From CAVPLU01 sp964601325 (GTDB lineage Archaea; Thermoproteota; Bathyarchaeia; 40CM-2-53-6): a stretch of 19,201 bases of DNA. The notes below the pieces were generated by a model. The model did not search any database. It worked only from the letters and a program-made list of their open reading frames with translations, and was not told the DNA's origin. Made by a program: the position numbers and the translations under genes. Shown piece after piece: positions 6,375 through 13,731 of this stretch. Location: the NCBI GenBank assembly GCA_964601325.1, contig CAZRNA010000028.1, positions 1 to 19,201 on the forward strand, read 5' to 3'. How positions within the stretch are numbered: the first letter of the stretch is position 1; every line of letters starts with the position of its first letter.

Positions 6375-7703
6375 CTAAGATCCGAATTCTTTCTTGACTC
6401 TCTGGAGACCGACCTGCATTACAGCGAGGATTCTTTCCACATCTTCGTGAGAATGTGCGGCAACGATTCCGTGATGAAAGAGCGTGATCGGGAGAGTGTA
6501 GACGCCTTTTCGAAGCATCTCTGCCTGAAAGACCCTGAACCGGCCAGAGTCTGCCTTTGCTGCAGTTCTGTAGTCTGTGACCTCCTCATCGGTGAAGTAA
6601 ACTTGGAATTGCCCTCCCAGGGCCTGCAGTCGAGCCGAGGCGCCTTGTTCCTCGGCCAGCTTGTCGAATCTCTTTTCAAGGTCCGCAGATTGTTCATTTA
6701 GCTTCCTCTGGATTTCTCCGTTCTTGAGAACCTCAAGGGTTGCGAGGGATGCAGCGACGCAGACTTGGCTGCCGTTGTATACGCCTGCCCAACCGACTTT
6801 GCCACCGGGCTCGGTAACTCTCATTACGTCTGCTCTTCCGGCCACGGCGCTCATTGGGAAACCATTTGCAATAGCCTTGGCAAACGTCGCCATGTCGGGT
6901 GTGACGCCGTAGTATTCTTGCGCTCCTCCCGGGGCAACTCGGAAACCCGAGATTATCTCGTCAAATATGAGAAGCACATCGTTGTCGTTCGCGATTTCCT
7001 TTAGTTCTTTGAGGTAGCCTTCCTCTGGGCACGCGCATCCGACATTGAACATGATCGGCTCTATGATGACGGCTGCGAGTTCTCTTCGGTTTCTCTTGAT
7101 GATCTTCCCGGCGCTTTCAAGGTCATTGAACGGCATCACAATAGTAGATCTAGTCGCCGTCCTGAGCAAACCAAGATTCTCCGGCACGTTTCTTGGTCTG
7201 GTTCTAGGCCCGGCTTTCCTTAAGCTGGGCTTGTGGCTGATCGCTGCTGAATCGTGCCAGCCATTGTATCCACCCTCAAGCTTGACGATCTTCTGTCTCC
7301 CTGTATATCCTCGTGCGATCATCATGGCCTTCATTACAGCCTCGGTGCCGGAGTTCGAGAACTTCACAGACTCGGCGCAGGGAACCATTTCCTTGATCTT
7401 CTCTGCCGCCCTGATGTTGAGTTCCGTTTCAACTCCGCAGGTCAGACCCGACTCGAGTTGTTCCTTGACCGCTTTGGTGACCCGTTCATCTCCATGCCCT
7501 AGGATTAGGGCTGACATGTTGATGACACAGTCGATGTACTCGTTTCCGTCAACATCCCAGAGTTTCGATCCTTTGGCCCGTGCGAACCAGAGAGGATGCG
7601 GGTCAAAGAATCGGATGTTAGAGTGAGTGCCTCCGGGTACAATCGAGTCGATCTCTTGATAGAGGCTCCTTGACTTGTCAATCTCTCTTACATTTGTGCT
7701 CAT
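6375..7703 (-). CDS. Class III PLP aminotransferase, glutamate-1-semialdehyde-aminomutase-like
   Basis: 442 residues from ATG 7703. Class III signatures, numbered from the upstream GTG 7733: phosphate-binding SNSGTEA at 126-132, GGYNGWHD at 154-161 (GSAM has YHG), FDEIISGFR at 257-265 with Asp258 pairing the pyridine N, and the Schiff-base Lys286 in ATFAKAIANGFPMSA. Overall it is GSAM-like, but GSAM's gly-rich G-K-x-x-G-G-G-x-P segment reads AKAIANGFP, and the neighbours are a LarA racemase, a permease and a lactonase rather than haem genes. It is therefore more likely a transaminase or aminomutase of amino or beta-amino acids. Start: AGGTGAGG precedes tandem ATGs 7706/7703, better placed for 7703. 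LarA lies 118 nt upstream. Confidence 0.88.
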   Translation of the reverse strand: MSTNVREIDKSRSLYQEIDSIVPGGTHSNIRFFDPHPLWFARAKGSKLWDVDGNEYIDCVINMSALILGHGDERVTKAVKEQLESGLTCGVETELNIRAAEKIKEMVPCAESVKFSNSGTEAVMKAMMIARGYTGRQKIVKLEGGYNGWHDSAAISHKPSLRKAGPRTRPRNVPENLGLLRTATRSTIVMPFNDLESAGKIIKRNRRELAAVIIEPIMFNVGCACPEEGYLKELKEIANDNDVLLIFDEIISGFRVAPGGAQEYYGVTPDMATFAKAIANGFPMSAVAGRADVMRVTEPGGKVGWAGVYNGSQVCVAASLATLEVLKNGEIQRKLNEQSADLEKRFDKLAEEQGASARLQALGGQFQVYFTDEEVTDYRTAAKADSGRFRVFQAEMLRKGVYTLPITLFHHGIVAAHSHEDVERILAVMQVGLQRVKKEFGS

Positions 7704-7820
7704 CATCCTCACCTGTTGTCGTGAGCTCTTCACGCCGTCGCCCCTAAGCTAGATCTCGAACTTATGCCTATTCAAATCCGTCACGCCGACTCATTGGTTG
7801 CAGGCCTTTCGGCGAGTCAC

Positions 7821-9113
7821 TCAAGGAACCAGATGTGTGACAGCCCCGTATGGCATTACAAGCACTTTCGAGTCTGTTCCGAGTCTGGCCGTCGCATCGT
7901 CGAGTGCCTCCTGGATTGTGGACGCCTGTGAAAACCGCAAATTTGCAAGATCCTGTTCGAATGAACGGTCGCAAACGAGTGTCAGAGCAGAATTGTTGCT
8001 CTGTAGAAATTTCAGAATACCGACGGCGTCTGCGACATCTTTGATGGCGCCTGACTGCATCATCCGGGCATATTCGTCTGGGCTGGGCCACCCCGTGCTT
8101 AGAGACTTGTAGTAGAGTTCCCTGAGAAATGGAGGACCAAGAAGCTCCTGGCAAGGGGAGGCTATGATTCGCATTCCTCCATCTCTGACCAGCATCGATG
8201 CATGTACAATCGTCTTGAGGCATTGGTCAAGATACGAGTACATCGGGTTCGCACTGGCTACTACGATATCTGCCTTCTCCTTGAGGTCGAATGCGTAGAT
8301 GTCGTGATACGTGTTCAGCCCGGCCTTCTGCGCGGACGTGGGTTCTCCATGAAACGCTGCTACAAGTTCATTACGAGTATTCAACACAACATCTACGGCC
8401 AAGGTTGGTCCGAGGAGGCTGGTCGCCTCGACCATATCCTCCCAACAGGGGTTACCGCTCGTCACTCCGATCCTTGCAGACGGGGACGCAGCAACAATTC
8501 CGTGATTGTGAAAGATCGTACGGTAGCCGCTCGCGCCGGGCAGAATTGTCTTGGGTCCTGACGCATATCCCGAAACGAAATGAGCAGTGATCATCCCGAC
8601 CGTTACTCTGAGGCTCGCTTTGCTGATCGTCTTATTCACCCAGACTGGCGTTCCTCTAGATGTCAGGCCGAGATACTCAAGTTGGGCATCATCCCAGGCA
8701 TCATGGCACACGATATTTGCTCGTTTGACTAACACGTCTCCAAACTTGTCTCTGAGTTCGCGATCAGTCATCGGTCTGTGAAGTCCACCCGCTGCCACTA
8801 TTGTGATGTAAGCGTCGTCAATTCCTAGTGAGTTCAGTTCGTCCATGATTGCACTGCAAATCGGACCAGCGGGAGTGGGTCGCGTGTGATCGTCAGTAAC
8901 TATGGCCACCGTCTCGCCGGCCTTCGAGTACGATGCGAGGCTCCGACCGTCGACGGGATGTCGAATCGCCTCAATGACCGATGAGTAAGCGTCCTCTACG
9001 CCAGTGACATTCCGAGGGCTGAGGATGCACAGCAGTCTCGCTCCTGAGACGTCGAATTGAATCTCGTTGGGTCCGTATGGTAGGCCTACGCGAGTCGAGT
9101 TCCATTCCACCAA
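7821..9113 (-). CDS. larA: LarA-like nickel-pincer (NPN) racemase
   Basis: 430 residues, the usual LarA (DUF2088) length. Key residues of Lactobacillus LarA have counterparts at near-constant offset: DDHTRPTP at 74-81 (substrate site Asp/Arg), His112 in GGLHRPMT, His178 and pincer-forming Lys188 in AHFVSGYASGPKTILPG, metal-ligand His204 in FHNHG, and Gln297/Lys300 in YLDQCLK. It should bind the nickel-pincer nucleotide and racemise or epimerise a 2-hydroxyacid by hydride transfer. Lactate is not assured, because the family acts on many hydroxyacids. No larB, larC or larE is in the window. Start is TTG 9113 or GTG 9110 (second codon). No clear TATA box is seen. A hairpin terminator separates it from the permease upstream. 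Confidence 0.88.
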   Translation of the reverse strand: MVEWNSTRVGLPYGPNEIQFDVSGARLLCILSPRNVTGVEDAYSSVIEAIRHPVDGRSLASYSKAGETVAIVTDDHTRPTPAGPICSAIMDELNSLGIDDAYITIVAAGGLHRPMTDRELRDKFGDVLVKRANIVCHDAWDDAQLEYLGLTSRGTPVWVNKTISKASLRVTVGMITAHFVSGYASGPKTILPGASGYRTIFHNHGIVAASPSARIGVTSGNPCWEDMVEATSLLGPTLAVDVVLNTRNELVAAFHGEPTSAQKAGLNTYHDIYAFDLKEKADIVVASANPMYSYLDQCLKTIVHASMLVRDGGMRIIASPCQELLGPPFLRELYYKSLSTGWPSPDEYARMMQSGAIKDVADAVGILKFLQSNNSALTLVCDRSFEQDLANLRFSQASTIQEALDDATARLGTDSKVLVMPYGAVTHLVP

Positions 9114-9218
9114 TTCGTTCGTGCAGGTTTCGCAGCACTCGTATCACTGCGAGCAGAGTGAGTATGACAGAATGAGCCTCTAGAAGTTATCCTCTGCCAT
9201 TATTCCTTCTCTAGTGAT

Positions 9219-9258
9219 CAGAAAATAAGGGGTCGCAGGAAGCATCTTGCTTCCCGCG
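9219..9258 (-). terminator. Hairpin terminator after the APC permease
   Basis: On the minus strand CGCGGGAAGC-AAGAT-GCTTCCTGCG forms a 10-bp stem (one G-T pair) with a 5-nt loop, starting 12 nt past the permease stop and followed by ACCCCTTATTTTCTG. It looks like a stem plus T-rich terminator, so permease and larA are probably separate transcripts or partly attenuated. Confidence 0.6.
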
Positions 9259-9269
9259 TTGTTACTATC

Positions 9270-10835
9270 TTACTCCGGAGGTATTTGCTTGAATGCCAGT
9301 TCGATGTCGATGCCTTGGCCCTTCCTGTAGGACTTGCCTGCGTAGTAGACCACGAGGCCAAGGAGGTAGACCAGCATCATGAAGCCGATGTTGAAGGGCG
9401 TCACTGGATAGCCGATTTGTGGGAAGAGTACCGTGAAGACAACGATTGCCACGAATCCTATGAATCCAATTGCGCCGGCAATCGTGACGAGGTAGGCTCC
9501 TCCGATCTTGTACCGTGTCGCACTGGGTGCGCTTTCGAAGAGGTCCTTTCGTCTTCTAGCGAAGAGTGTTGCAGCGAGCAGTGCTGGAGCGTATCCCATT
9601 GCGCATCCGACTCCAGCGTTCAGGAAGAGACCGATCGCACTGCTTTGGAAGAGCAGAACGAGAAGAACGATCTCAGATATTATCCAGAGTACAATGGTCG
9701 TGAAGACAGGAGTGCCCCACTTGTCGTTGATGCTTGCGAACTTGTTCGGTATAACGTTGTCAAATGCCCAAGCGAGAACGTGTCGGTCGGAGAGGAAGAT
9801 TGACTGTGCGATCACGATGAAGCATGCGCAGATAAGGCTGAACGCAATGAATATGGTGACCCAGTTCCAGCCGTACACGTATTGGATTACCGTTGTGAGA
9901 AGGTTCGAGGAGAATGGTGAGTCTGCAGGGCTGTTCACTGTGAGGTAGGCAACGCTTGCTGCAAAGTCCGACCCGAGAACCCAGTAGTAGAGTGCTGCGG
10001 TGATGAAGAACATGACCCATGCGAATAGTCCGGCACCGACCACTCCTATCGGCAGTGATCTCTTTACGTTCTTCAATTCTCCACCTACTGTGCATGGCCA
10101 ATTCGTGATCAAGAAGAATCCTAGACTTGGAATTGCCAGAATTGTATCAGTCCAGCTGAAGTAAGGAGTGAACCCGAGGGAGCTCGCCTTGGTGATTACG
10201 CCATTGTATAGATCCGGAGACCGAGCGTTCATTGCAGCAACGAAACCGTCGTGACCTATGCCGAGGAGGGCTGCCGGAACGAGAATCGCGCCAAGCAGCG
10301 CGACTACGATGAAGACTGTCTGTACCTTGGCGTAGTGTCTGACCGGGATCATTACGACAATCATGCAGAGGGCGATTATGATGTTGTCAAGTACAAATCG
10401 CACCATAAGGTCCCCAAACCAGGTGGCTTGAGCGCCCATGCCCAGAGCTGACAGAAGTCCTGGAACATAGTTAGCTACGATGAGGTCTGAGAAGATCGCC
10501 GGATTCAGGATAAGCAAGAACACCAGCATCCAGCCTGCCATCAGGCCAAGGCCTGGGTGGAGGATGCGGCTAGTGTAGACGTAGTCGCTTCCTGATCTGG
10601 GCATCGCTAGGCCGAGCTGAGTGTCCGCCACGTAGTATGCAAGAAGGATGGGCAGGAAGATTAGTAGCGAAATCATGATGTTCGCGCCCAACAGGAAGTT
10701 GAACGAGGCGAAGAGCGCTGAGAGGGCGACCACAGTTACGATGCCGCCGAAGTTGAATGCGAAGCTATCCCATGAGCCGAATTCTCTGACTAGTCCTGTT
10801 GCTTCTCTGACGAATACCTTTGGTTTCTGTGTCAT
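9270..10835 (-). CDS. APC-superfamily amino-acid/amine permease
   Basis: 521 residues with 12 or more hydrophobic helices in APC order. The N-terminus REATGLVREFGSWDSFAFNF precedes TM1, whose GGIVTVVALSALF is the unwound substrate-binding helix. TM3 begins after LAMPRSGSDYVYTSRILHPG, the classic APC loop (P-R-S-G-[GS]-x-Y-x-x-x). TM6 contains FFLITNWPCTVGGELKNVKR, the family's W-x-x-x-x-GGE-x-K-x-x-x-R/K signature, and a GTPVFTT segment comes before TM9. It is a cation- or substrate-coupled importer in the cytoplasmic membrane; specificity cannot be read. Start ATG 10835 has a TATA-like box 36 nt upstream (10867-10875), giving a leader of about 10 nt. Confidence 0.9.
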   Translation of the reverse strand: MTQKPKVFVREATGLVREFGSWDSFAFNFGGIVTVVALSALFASFNFLLGANIMISLLIFLPILLAYYVADTQLGLAMPRSGSDYVYTSRILHPGLGLMAGWMLVFLLILNPAIFSDLIVANYVPGLLSALGMGAQATWFGDLMVRFVLDNIIIALCMIVVMIPVRHYAKVQTVFIVVALLGAILVPAALLGIGHDGFVAAMNARSPDLYNGVITKASSLGFTPYFSWTDTILAIPSLGFFLITNWPCTVGGELKNVKRSLPIGVVGAGLFAWVMFFITAALYYWVLGSDFAASVAYLTVNSPADSPFSSNLLTTVIQYVYGWNWVTIFIAFSLICACFIVIAQSIFLSDRHVLAWAFDNVIPNKFASINDKWGTPVFTTIVLWIISEIVLLVLLFQSSAIGLFLNAGVGCAMGYAPALLAATLFARRRKDLFESAPSATRYKIGGAYLVTIAGAIGFIGFVAIVVFTVLFPQIGYPVTPFNIGFMMLVYLLGLVVYYAGKSYRKGQGIDIELAFKQIPPE

Positions 10836-10866
10836 GGAATTTCCACGTCCCGAGAAAAATGCGCAT

Positions 10867-10875
10867 TGTATTTAA
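10867..10875 (-). promoter_or_regulatory. TATA-like box of the APC permease
   Basis: TTAAATACA on the minus strand is centred 36 nt before ATG 10835. The same nine bases precede the FGD-like gene at 11937-11945. Confidence 0.5.
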
Positions 10876-10900
10876 CGCTTTGTGCAAATCGAATTGTCCT

Positions 10901-11908
10901 TCATCTGCGCCCGTGGGTATCTCTCAAATAGGGAAGGACCTTCTTAGCGAAAGTCTGGATGAATTTCGATTCATCCGGGCTACTGCTCTGCAAGTGAATA
11001 TTGGTGAATCCCAGCTTGATGTACCGTTCAATGTTCTTGATGTGATCATCAACGCTGTTCGAGATGAACCAGCCCGTCAGAAGTCCTTCTTCGCTGACGA
11101 GCTTGCCGTGTGCCTCGATCTCACGTGGATCGGATATTGGCGCCTTGAAGAAGATCGGCAGGACCGTTGGTGCCCACCATCTGGCTGCTTCAACCGCCTT
11201 ATCGTAGTCCTCATCGTAGGCCATCTGGAGTTCCATCAGCCTCTCTATCTTCGATGGATCGCGGCCAGCGTCTCTTGCACCCTTTTCGAGCGCAGGAAAG
11301 AGTACGTCCTTGTAATGGCTATCAGGGAATGGCAGGGTGAGGAAACCGTCGGCGTGTCTGCCGGCCATCTCCGCAATCTTGGGCCCGTTTGCTGCGACGT
11401 AAATCGGAATCGGTCTCTGAGGTTTGGTGTAGAGATTGGCACCGCTCAAGCGGTAGTATTGCCCTCTGAAGTTCACGAATTCCTTTGTCCAAAGCAGTCG
11501 CATTACCTTGATTGCTTCTTCGAGACGCGCGGCTCTTTCCTTGAATCCGGGCCAGTTTAACCCTAGAGGAAGCTCATTCATCGCTTCGCCTGTGCCTAAC
11601 GCGATAAACACTCTGCCTGGATACATGTCTCCAAGAGTTGCAAATGCTTGTGCGACAATTGCAGGATGGTATCTTATGGTCGGTGCTGTAAGGCCTGTTC
11701 CGAACATCACTCGGCTTGTTCGTTCTCCGAGGCTTCCGAGCCAGACCCAAGCGAAACCACATTTCGCGCCGGTGTGGACCCAGGGGTGAAAATGGTCCCC
11801 GGTCCATATCGAATCAAAACCCTCTTTCTCAGCCGTTACCGCGTACTCGAGCGCCTGCTTCGGAGTGCGTTGCGTGATGTCAGAGTAGTAGCCGAGTGTG
11901 AGTTTCAT
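10901..11908 (-). CDS. F420-dependent LLM-class oxidoreductase, glucose-6-phosphate-dehydrogenase-like
   Basis: 335 residues, the length of FGD-type luciferase-like TIM-barrel enzymes. Active-site positions of mycobacterial FGD1 align with an offset of one: Asp38-His39 and Trp43 in TGDHFHPW, and Glu108 in GTGEAMNE. Other family motifs include GTGLTAPTIRYHPAIVAQAF (~70-89) and PQRPIPIYVAANGPK (~163-177). It transfers hydride between F420 and an alcohol/sugar-type substrate. True glucose-6-phosphate specificity depends on phosphate-binding Lys/Arg residues that I could not confirm, so the substrate is open. TATA-like TTAAATACA lies 33 nt before ATG 11908. It is transcribed in line with the permease but has its own promoter, with 65 nt between stop and next ATG. 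Confidence 0.87.
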   Translation of the reverse strand: MKLTLGYYSDITQRTPKQALEYAVTAEKEGFDSIWTGDHFHPWVHTGAKCGFAWVWLGSLGERTSRVMFGTGLTAPTIRYHPAIVAQAFATLGDMYPGRVFIALGTGEAMNELPLGLNWPGFKERAARLEEAIKVMRLLWTKEFVNFRGQYYRLSGANLYTKPQRPIPIYVAANGPKIAEMAGRHADGFLTLPFPDSHYKDVLFPALEKGARDAGRDPSKIERLMELQMAYDEDYDKAVEAARWWAPTVLPIFFKAPISDPREIEAHGKLVSEEGLLTGWFISNSVDDHIKNIERYIKLGFTNIHLQSSSPDESKFIQTFAKKVLPYLRDTHGRR

Positions 11909-11936
11909 ATCGGATCGTCATGAGACTAAGGCCGAA

Positions 11937-11945
11937 TGTATTTAA
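11937..11945 (-). promoter_or_regulatory. TATA-like box of the FGD-like gene
   Basis: TTAAATACA on the minus strand is centred about 33 nt before ATG 11908, giving a leader of about 6-8 nt. It is identical to the permease box. Confidence 0.5.
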
Positions 11946-12016
11946 TTGTCGCGTACACTCTCGCGCCCAATTCGGCCAACTGGAAGGATAACTCGAACTC
12001 CATAGCCCGACATTGT

Positions 12017-12038
12017 GCAAGACGGCTACTCGTCTTGC
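12017..12038 (-). terminator. Hairpin across the stop codon of the coiled-coil gene
   Basis: GCAAGACG-AGTAGC-CGTCTTGC on the minus strand is a perfect 8-bp stem with a 6-nt loop that contains the TAG stop (12028-12026). There is no T-run directly after it. It may protect the 3' end or help termination of the two-gene operon. Confidence 0.4.
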
Positions 12039-13051
12039 TTCCCTGTCCTCTCGGTTGCCTGCCTTGTCCTGAAGACTAGGAATGCAACTGCAGCCGCCAG
12101 TCCAATTGTGATCACGATCAGGACGTATGTGTAAATTCTGAAAGCACTTAGTTCCGAGCTCGTTGCTTTGTATTCTGATCCAAGTTGGTTGTACTTCGAA
12201 GTTAGCTGGTCATAATCCGATCTTAGCGCTTCATACTTCGAAGATAGTTCGTTGTGTTTCGCGAGCAGATCGTCGTACTGCTGAAGTAGTGCTTTGTGCT
12301 GGGCAGACAGCTGCTCGTACTCTGGAGTAGTCGCCAATACATACGTGAGCGGCAGTGTCTGCTGCGATGATTTCTGTACAGTCACGTACGATGGCTCGTA
12401 AACGTAGTACATCGTGTAATTGTATGGGTAAGATGGATTGTAGTACGGGTAGTACGACAAATACCTGTACGAGTCGTAGTAGCTGGACGTCTCTTCCCAC
12501 GTTTCGGTCACGATTCCTACCATGACGCTTCGGTCGGCGTTCGGAGATATGGTTACTGTGAGGGTGGTTTGCCAAGTGTTGCCAGAGTGGACTTGCCGGC
12601 TTGTTAGGACCGTTGCTGATGTCGCCTTTGTGAGTTGCCGATTGACATAGGTAAGAACTTCGATCGATAGATTGTCTACTTGTCCGCTTGATTTCGCGGT
12701 TGTCGTTGTTGATATCGTAATCGTGTTCCCTGGGTCTGCAGATTCTGGGAAGGTCAGTTGAACCGTAAAGTGATCAGTTGAGATTGTTGTGACTGTTTGA
12801 GACGCAGGTGCAGTTTGAGTCGGCGTCTCCGCGAATGCTTGTGCCGCAGATGCAGGGCTGTAACTATTCGGATATATCACATTCACAGCTGACGGCGACC
12901 ACATCTGCGCACCTTGAATCGCCAGCAGTGACAGTAGGAGCACCGAAGCCACCAGAGGTACCCAGGGTCTGTCTGTTGGTCGACTTCTCGTTGCCCTCAT
13001 TCGTTCTGGCTGCGGGCACCATCGCCACAACAGAGATCTCTTCTCCTTCAT
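12026..13051 (-). CDS. Membrane-anchored Tyr-rich protein with heptad coiled coil
   Basis: 341 residues, no family recognised. Order: basic N-terminus (1-30), TM/signal helix ~31-48 (VPLVASVLLLSLLAIQGAQ), Thr/Ser-rich linker, a beta-sandwich-like domain ~85-187 (TDHFTVQLTFPESADPGNTI and on), and a segment at 191-222 in which about 15 of 32 residues are Tyr. A coiled coil follows at ~245-300, with Tyr or His at every seventh position, then a C-terminal TM helix ~307-328 and a short charged tail. The middle is probably outside the cell, clamped between two membrane segments or released by signal cleavage. ATG 13051 overlaps the stop of the upstream HTH gene (ATGA), so the two are coupled. ATG 13000 (Met18) is a later possible start. 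Confidence 0.75.
   Translation of the reverse strand: MKEKRSLLWRWCPQPERMRATRSRPTDRPWVPLVASVLLLSLLAIQGAQMWSPSAVNVIYPNSYSPASAAQAFAETPTQTAPASQTVTTISTDHFTVQLTFPESADPGNTITISTTTTAKSSGQVDNLSIEVLTYVNRQLTKATSATVLTSRQVHSGNTWQTTLTVTISPNADRSVMVGIVTETWEETSSYYDSYRYLSYYPYYNPSYPYNYTMYYVYEPSYVTVQKSSQQTLPLTYVLATTPEYEQLSAQHKALLQQYDDLLAKHNELSSKYEALRSDYDQLTSKYNQLGSEYKATSSELSAFRIYTYVLIVITIGLAAAVAFLVFRTRQATERTGKQDE
12152..12319 (-). repeat. Eight tandem heptads encoding the coiled coil
   Basis: Residues 245-300 of the Tyr-rich protein form eight successive 7-residue units, such as YEQLSAQ, HKALLQQ, YDDLLAK, HNELSSK, YEALRSD, YDQLTSK, YNQLGSE and YKATSSE. The first position is always Tyr or His (245, 252, 259, 266, 273, 280, 287, 294) and the fourth is Leu in seven of eight. 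At DNA level this is a degenerate 21-nt periodicity. Confidence 0.8.
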
Positions 13052-13533
13052 GTCGATCCCTCCAGTATTACCTTGAACAGGTTGTCTGCCAGGTGAGAGG
13101 GGTTCGTTTTAGCTCTGTCTCGAGGGAGTGGGATTCCCCGTTCCTCGCTCTCTCTTATGAGAATCTGCCTGCAACTCTCGAGCTTCGTGCAGTCGGAACA
13201 ATCTCCCTCGCCCTTGTACCAGACTTGGATTCCGTTTGCCACTGAGAATGTGACAAGAACGTCCGTTCTCCAAGTAGGGCTGTACCCGAAGAGGAATCCG
13301 TTTCTTAGATCGATCTTGCGAATGTCGAGCCTTTGTAACTGCGCGGCATCGGTCAATGCGCGCGACATCTTCGTATCTATGGCGTTGAACGTCTTGTTCG
13401 TTGTCTGCGGAGTAACTCCTATCTTCCTGGAGACTTCAGCTTGCGTCAGGCCTTGCCTGCGAAGGTTCCAGAAGCTGAGCTGCTTGGCTGTGAGGTATCC
13501 TGCTCGCATCAAAGCGTATGCCAACCTAAGCAT
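13048..13533 (-). CDS. HTH DNA-binding regulator with C-terminal Cys motif
   Basis: 161 residues. An N-terminal helix-turn-helix (~16-55) reads LTAKQLSFWNLRRQGLTQAE then VSRKIGVTPQTTNKTFNAID, the sigma4/LuxR/Tfx-type layout in which the second helix reads DNA. The C-terminal half (~75-160) has strands GFLFGYSPTWRTDVLVTFSV and a C-x2-C-x5-C motif (Cys112, 115, 121), which may hold a metal or respond to redox state; this is inference. No exact family is recognised. Start: GTG 13551 is in frame, but a TATA-like box at 13552-13559 adjoins it and is centred about 23 nt before ATG 13533, so the ATG is preferred. Its TGA overlaps the ATG of the Tyr-rich membrane protein; it is divergent from tatA. 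Confidence 0.78.
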   Translation of the reverse strand: MLRLAYALMRAGYLTAKQLSFWNLRRQGLTQAEVSRKIGVTPQTTNKTFNAIDTKMSRALTDAAQLQRLDIRKIDLRNGFLFGYSPTWRTDVLVTFSVANGIQVWYKGEGDCSDCTKLESCRQILIRESEERGIPLPRDRAKTNPSHLADNLFKVILEGST

Positions 13534-13551
13534 ATGTAAGCCTACTGACAC

Positions 13552-13559
13552 CTATAATG
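13552..13559 (-). promoter_or_regulatory. TATA-like box of the HTH/coiled-coil operon
   Basis: CATTATAG on the minus strand, about 23 nt before ATG 13533, predicts a leaderless or nearly leaderless message. Confidence 0.5.
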
Positions 13560-13690
13560 CTTCCCCCTATCCCACGTGTTCCAAGAGGGAGATTCGCCGG
13601 TCGGAACCTCTCTAGTCCTTGGATCGTGACTATCTGTCCGAGCAAGACCAAGATCTCGACCGATTTACTCGTGGCCAGATCGCGACAAGC

Positions 13691-13698
13691 CTTTAAGT
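13691..13698 (+). promoter_or_regulatory. TATA-like box of tatA
   Basis: CTTTAAGT is centred near 13694 and predicts a start near 13721. This lies downstream of GTG 13708 and 11 nt upstream of TTG 13732, so it favours the TTG. Confidence 0.45.
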
Positions 13699-13731
13699 GC
13701 GACTTCGGTGCAGAACCGTTCGGCGAAAGAG

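Noticed and set aside
7045..7626. 193-codon plus-strand frame
   Set aside because: It is antisense to the class III aminotransferase, which carries complete PLP motifs.
7768..8223. 151-codon minus-strand frame
   Set aside because: A shifted frame within larA, where the LarA frame carries all the expected residues.
9285..9948. Plus-strand frames of 146-172 codons
   Set aside because: Antisense to the APC permease; Glu/Asp/Cys-rich composition is what the reverse of membrane-helix codons gives.
10820..11560. 246-codon plus-strand frame
   Set aside because: It lies almost wholly antisense to the FGD-like gene, whose motifs are unmistakable on the other strand.
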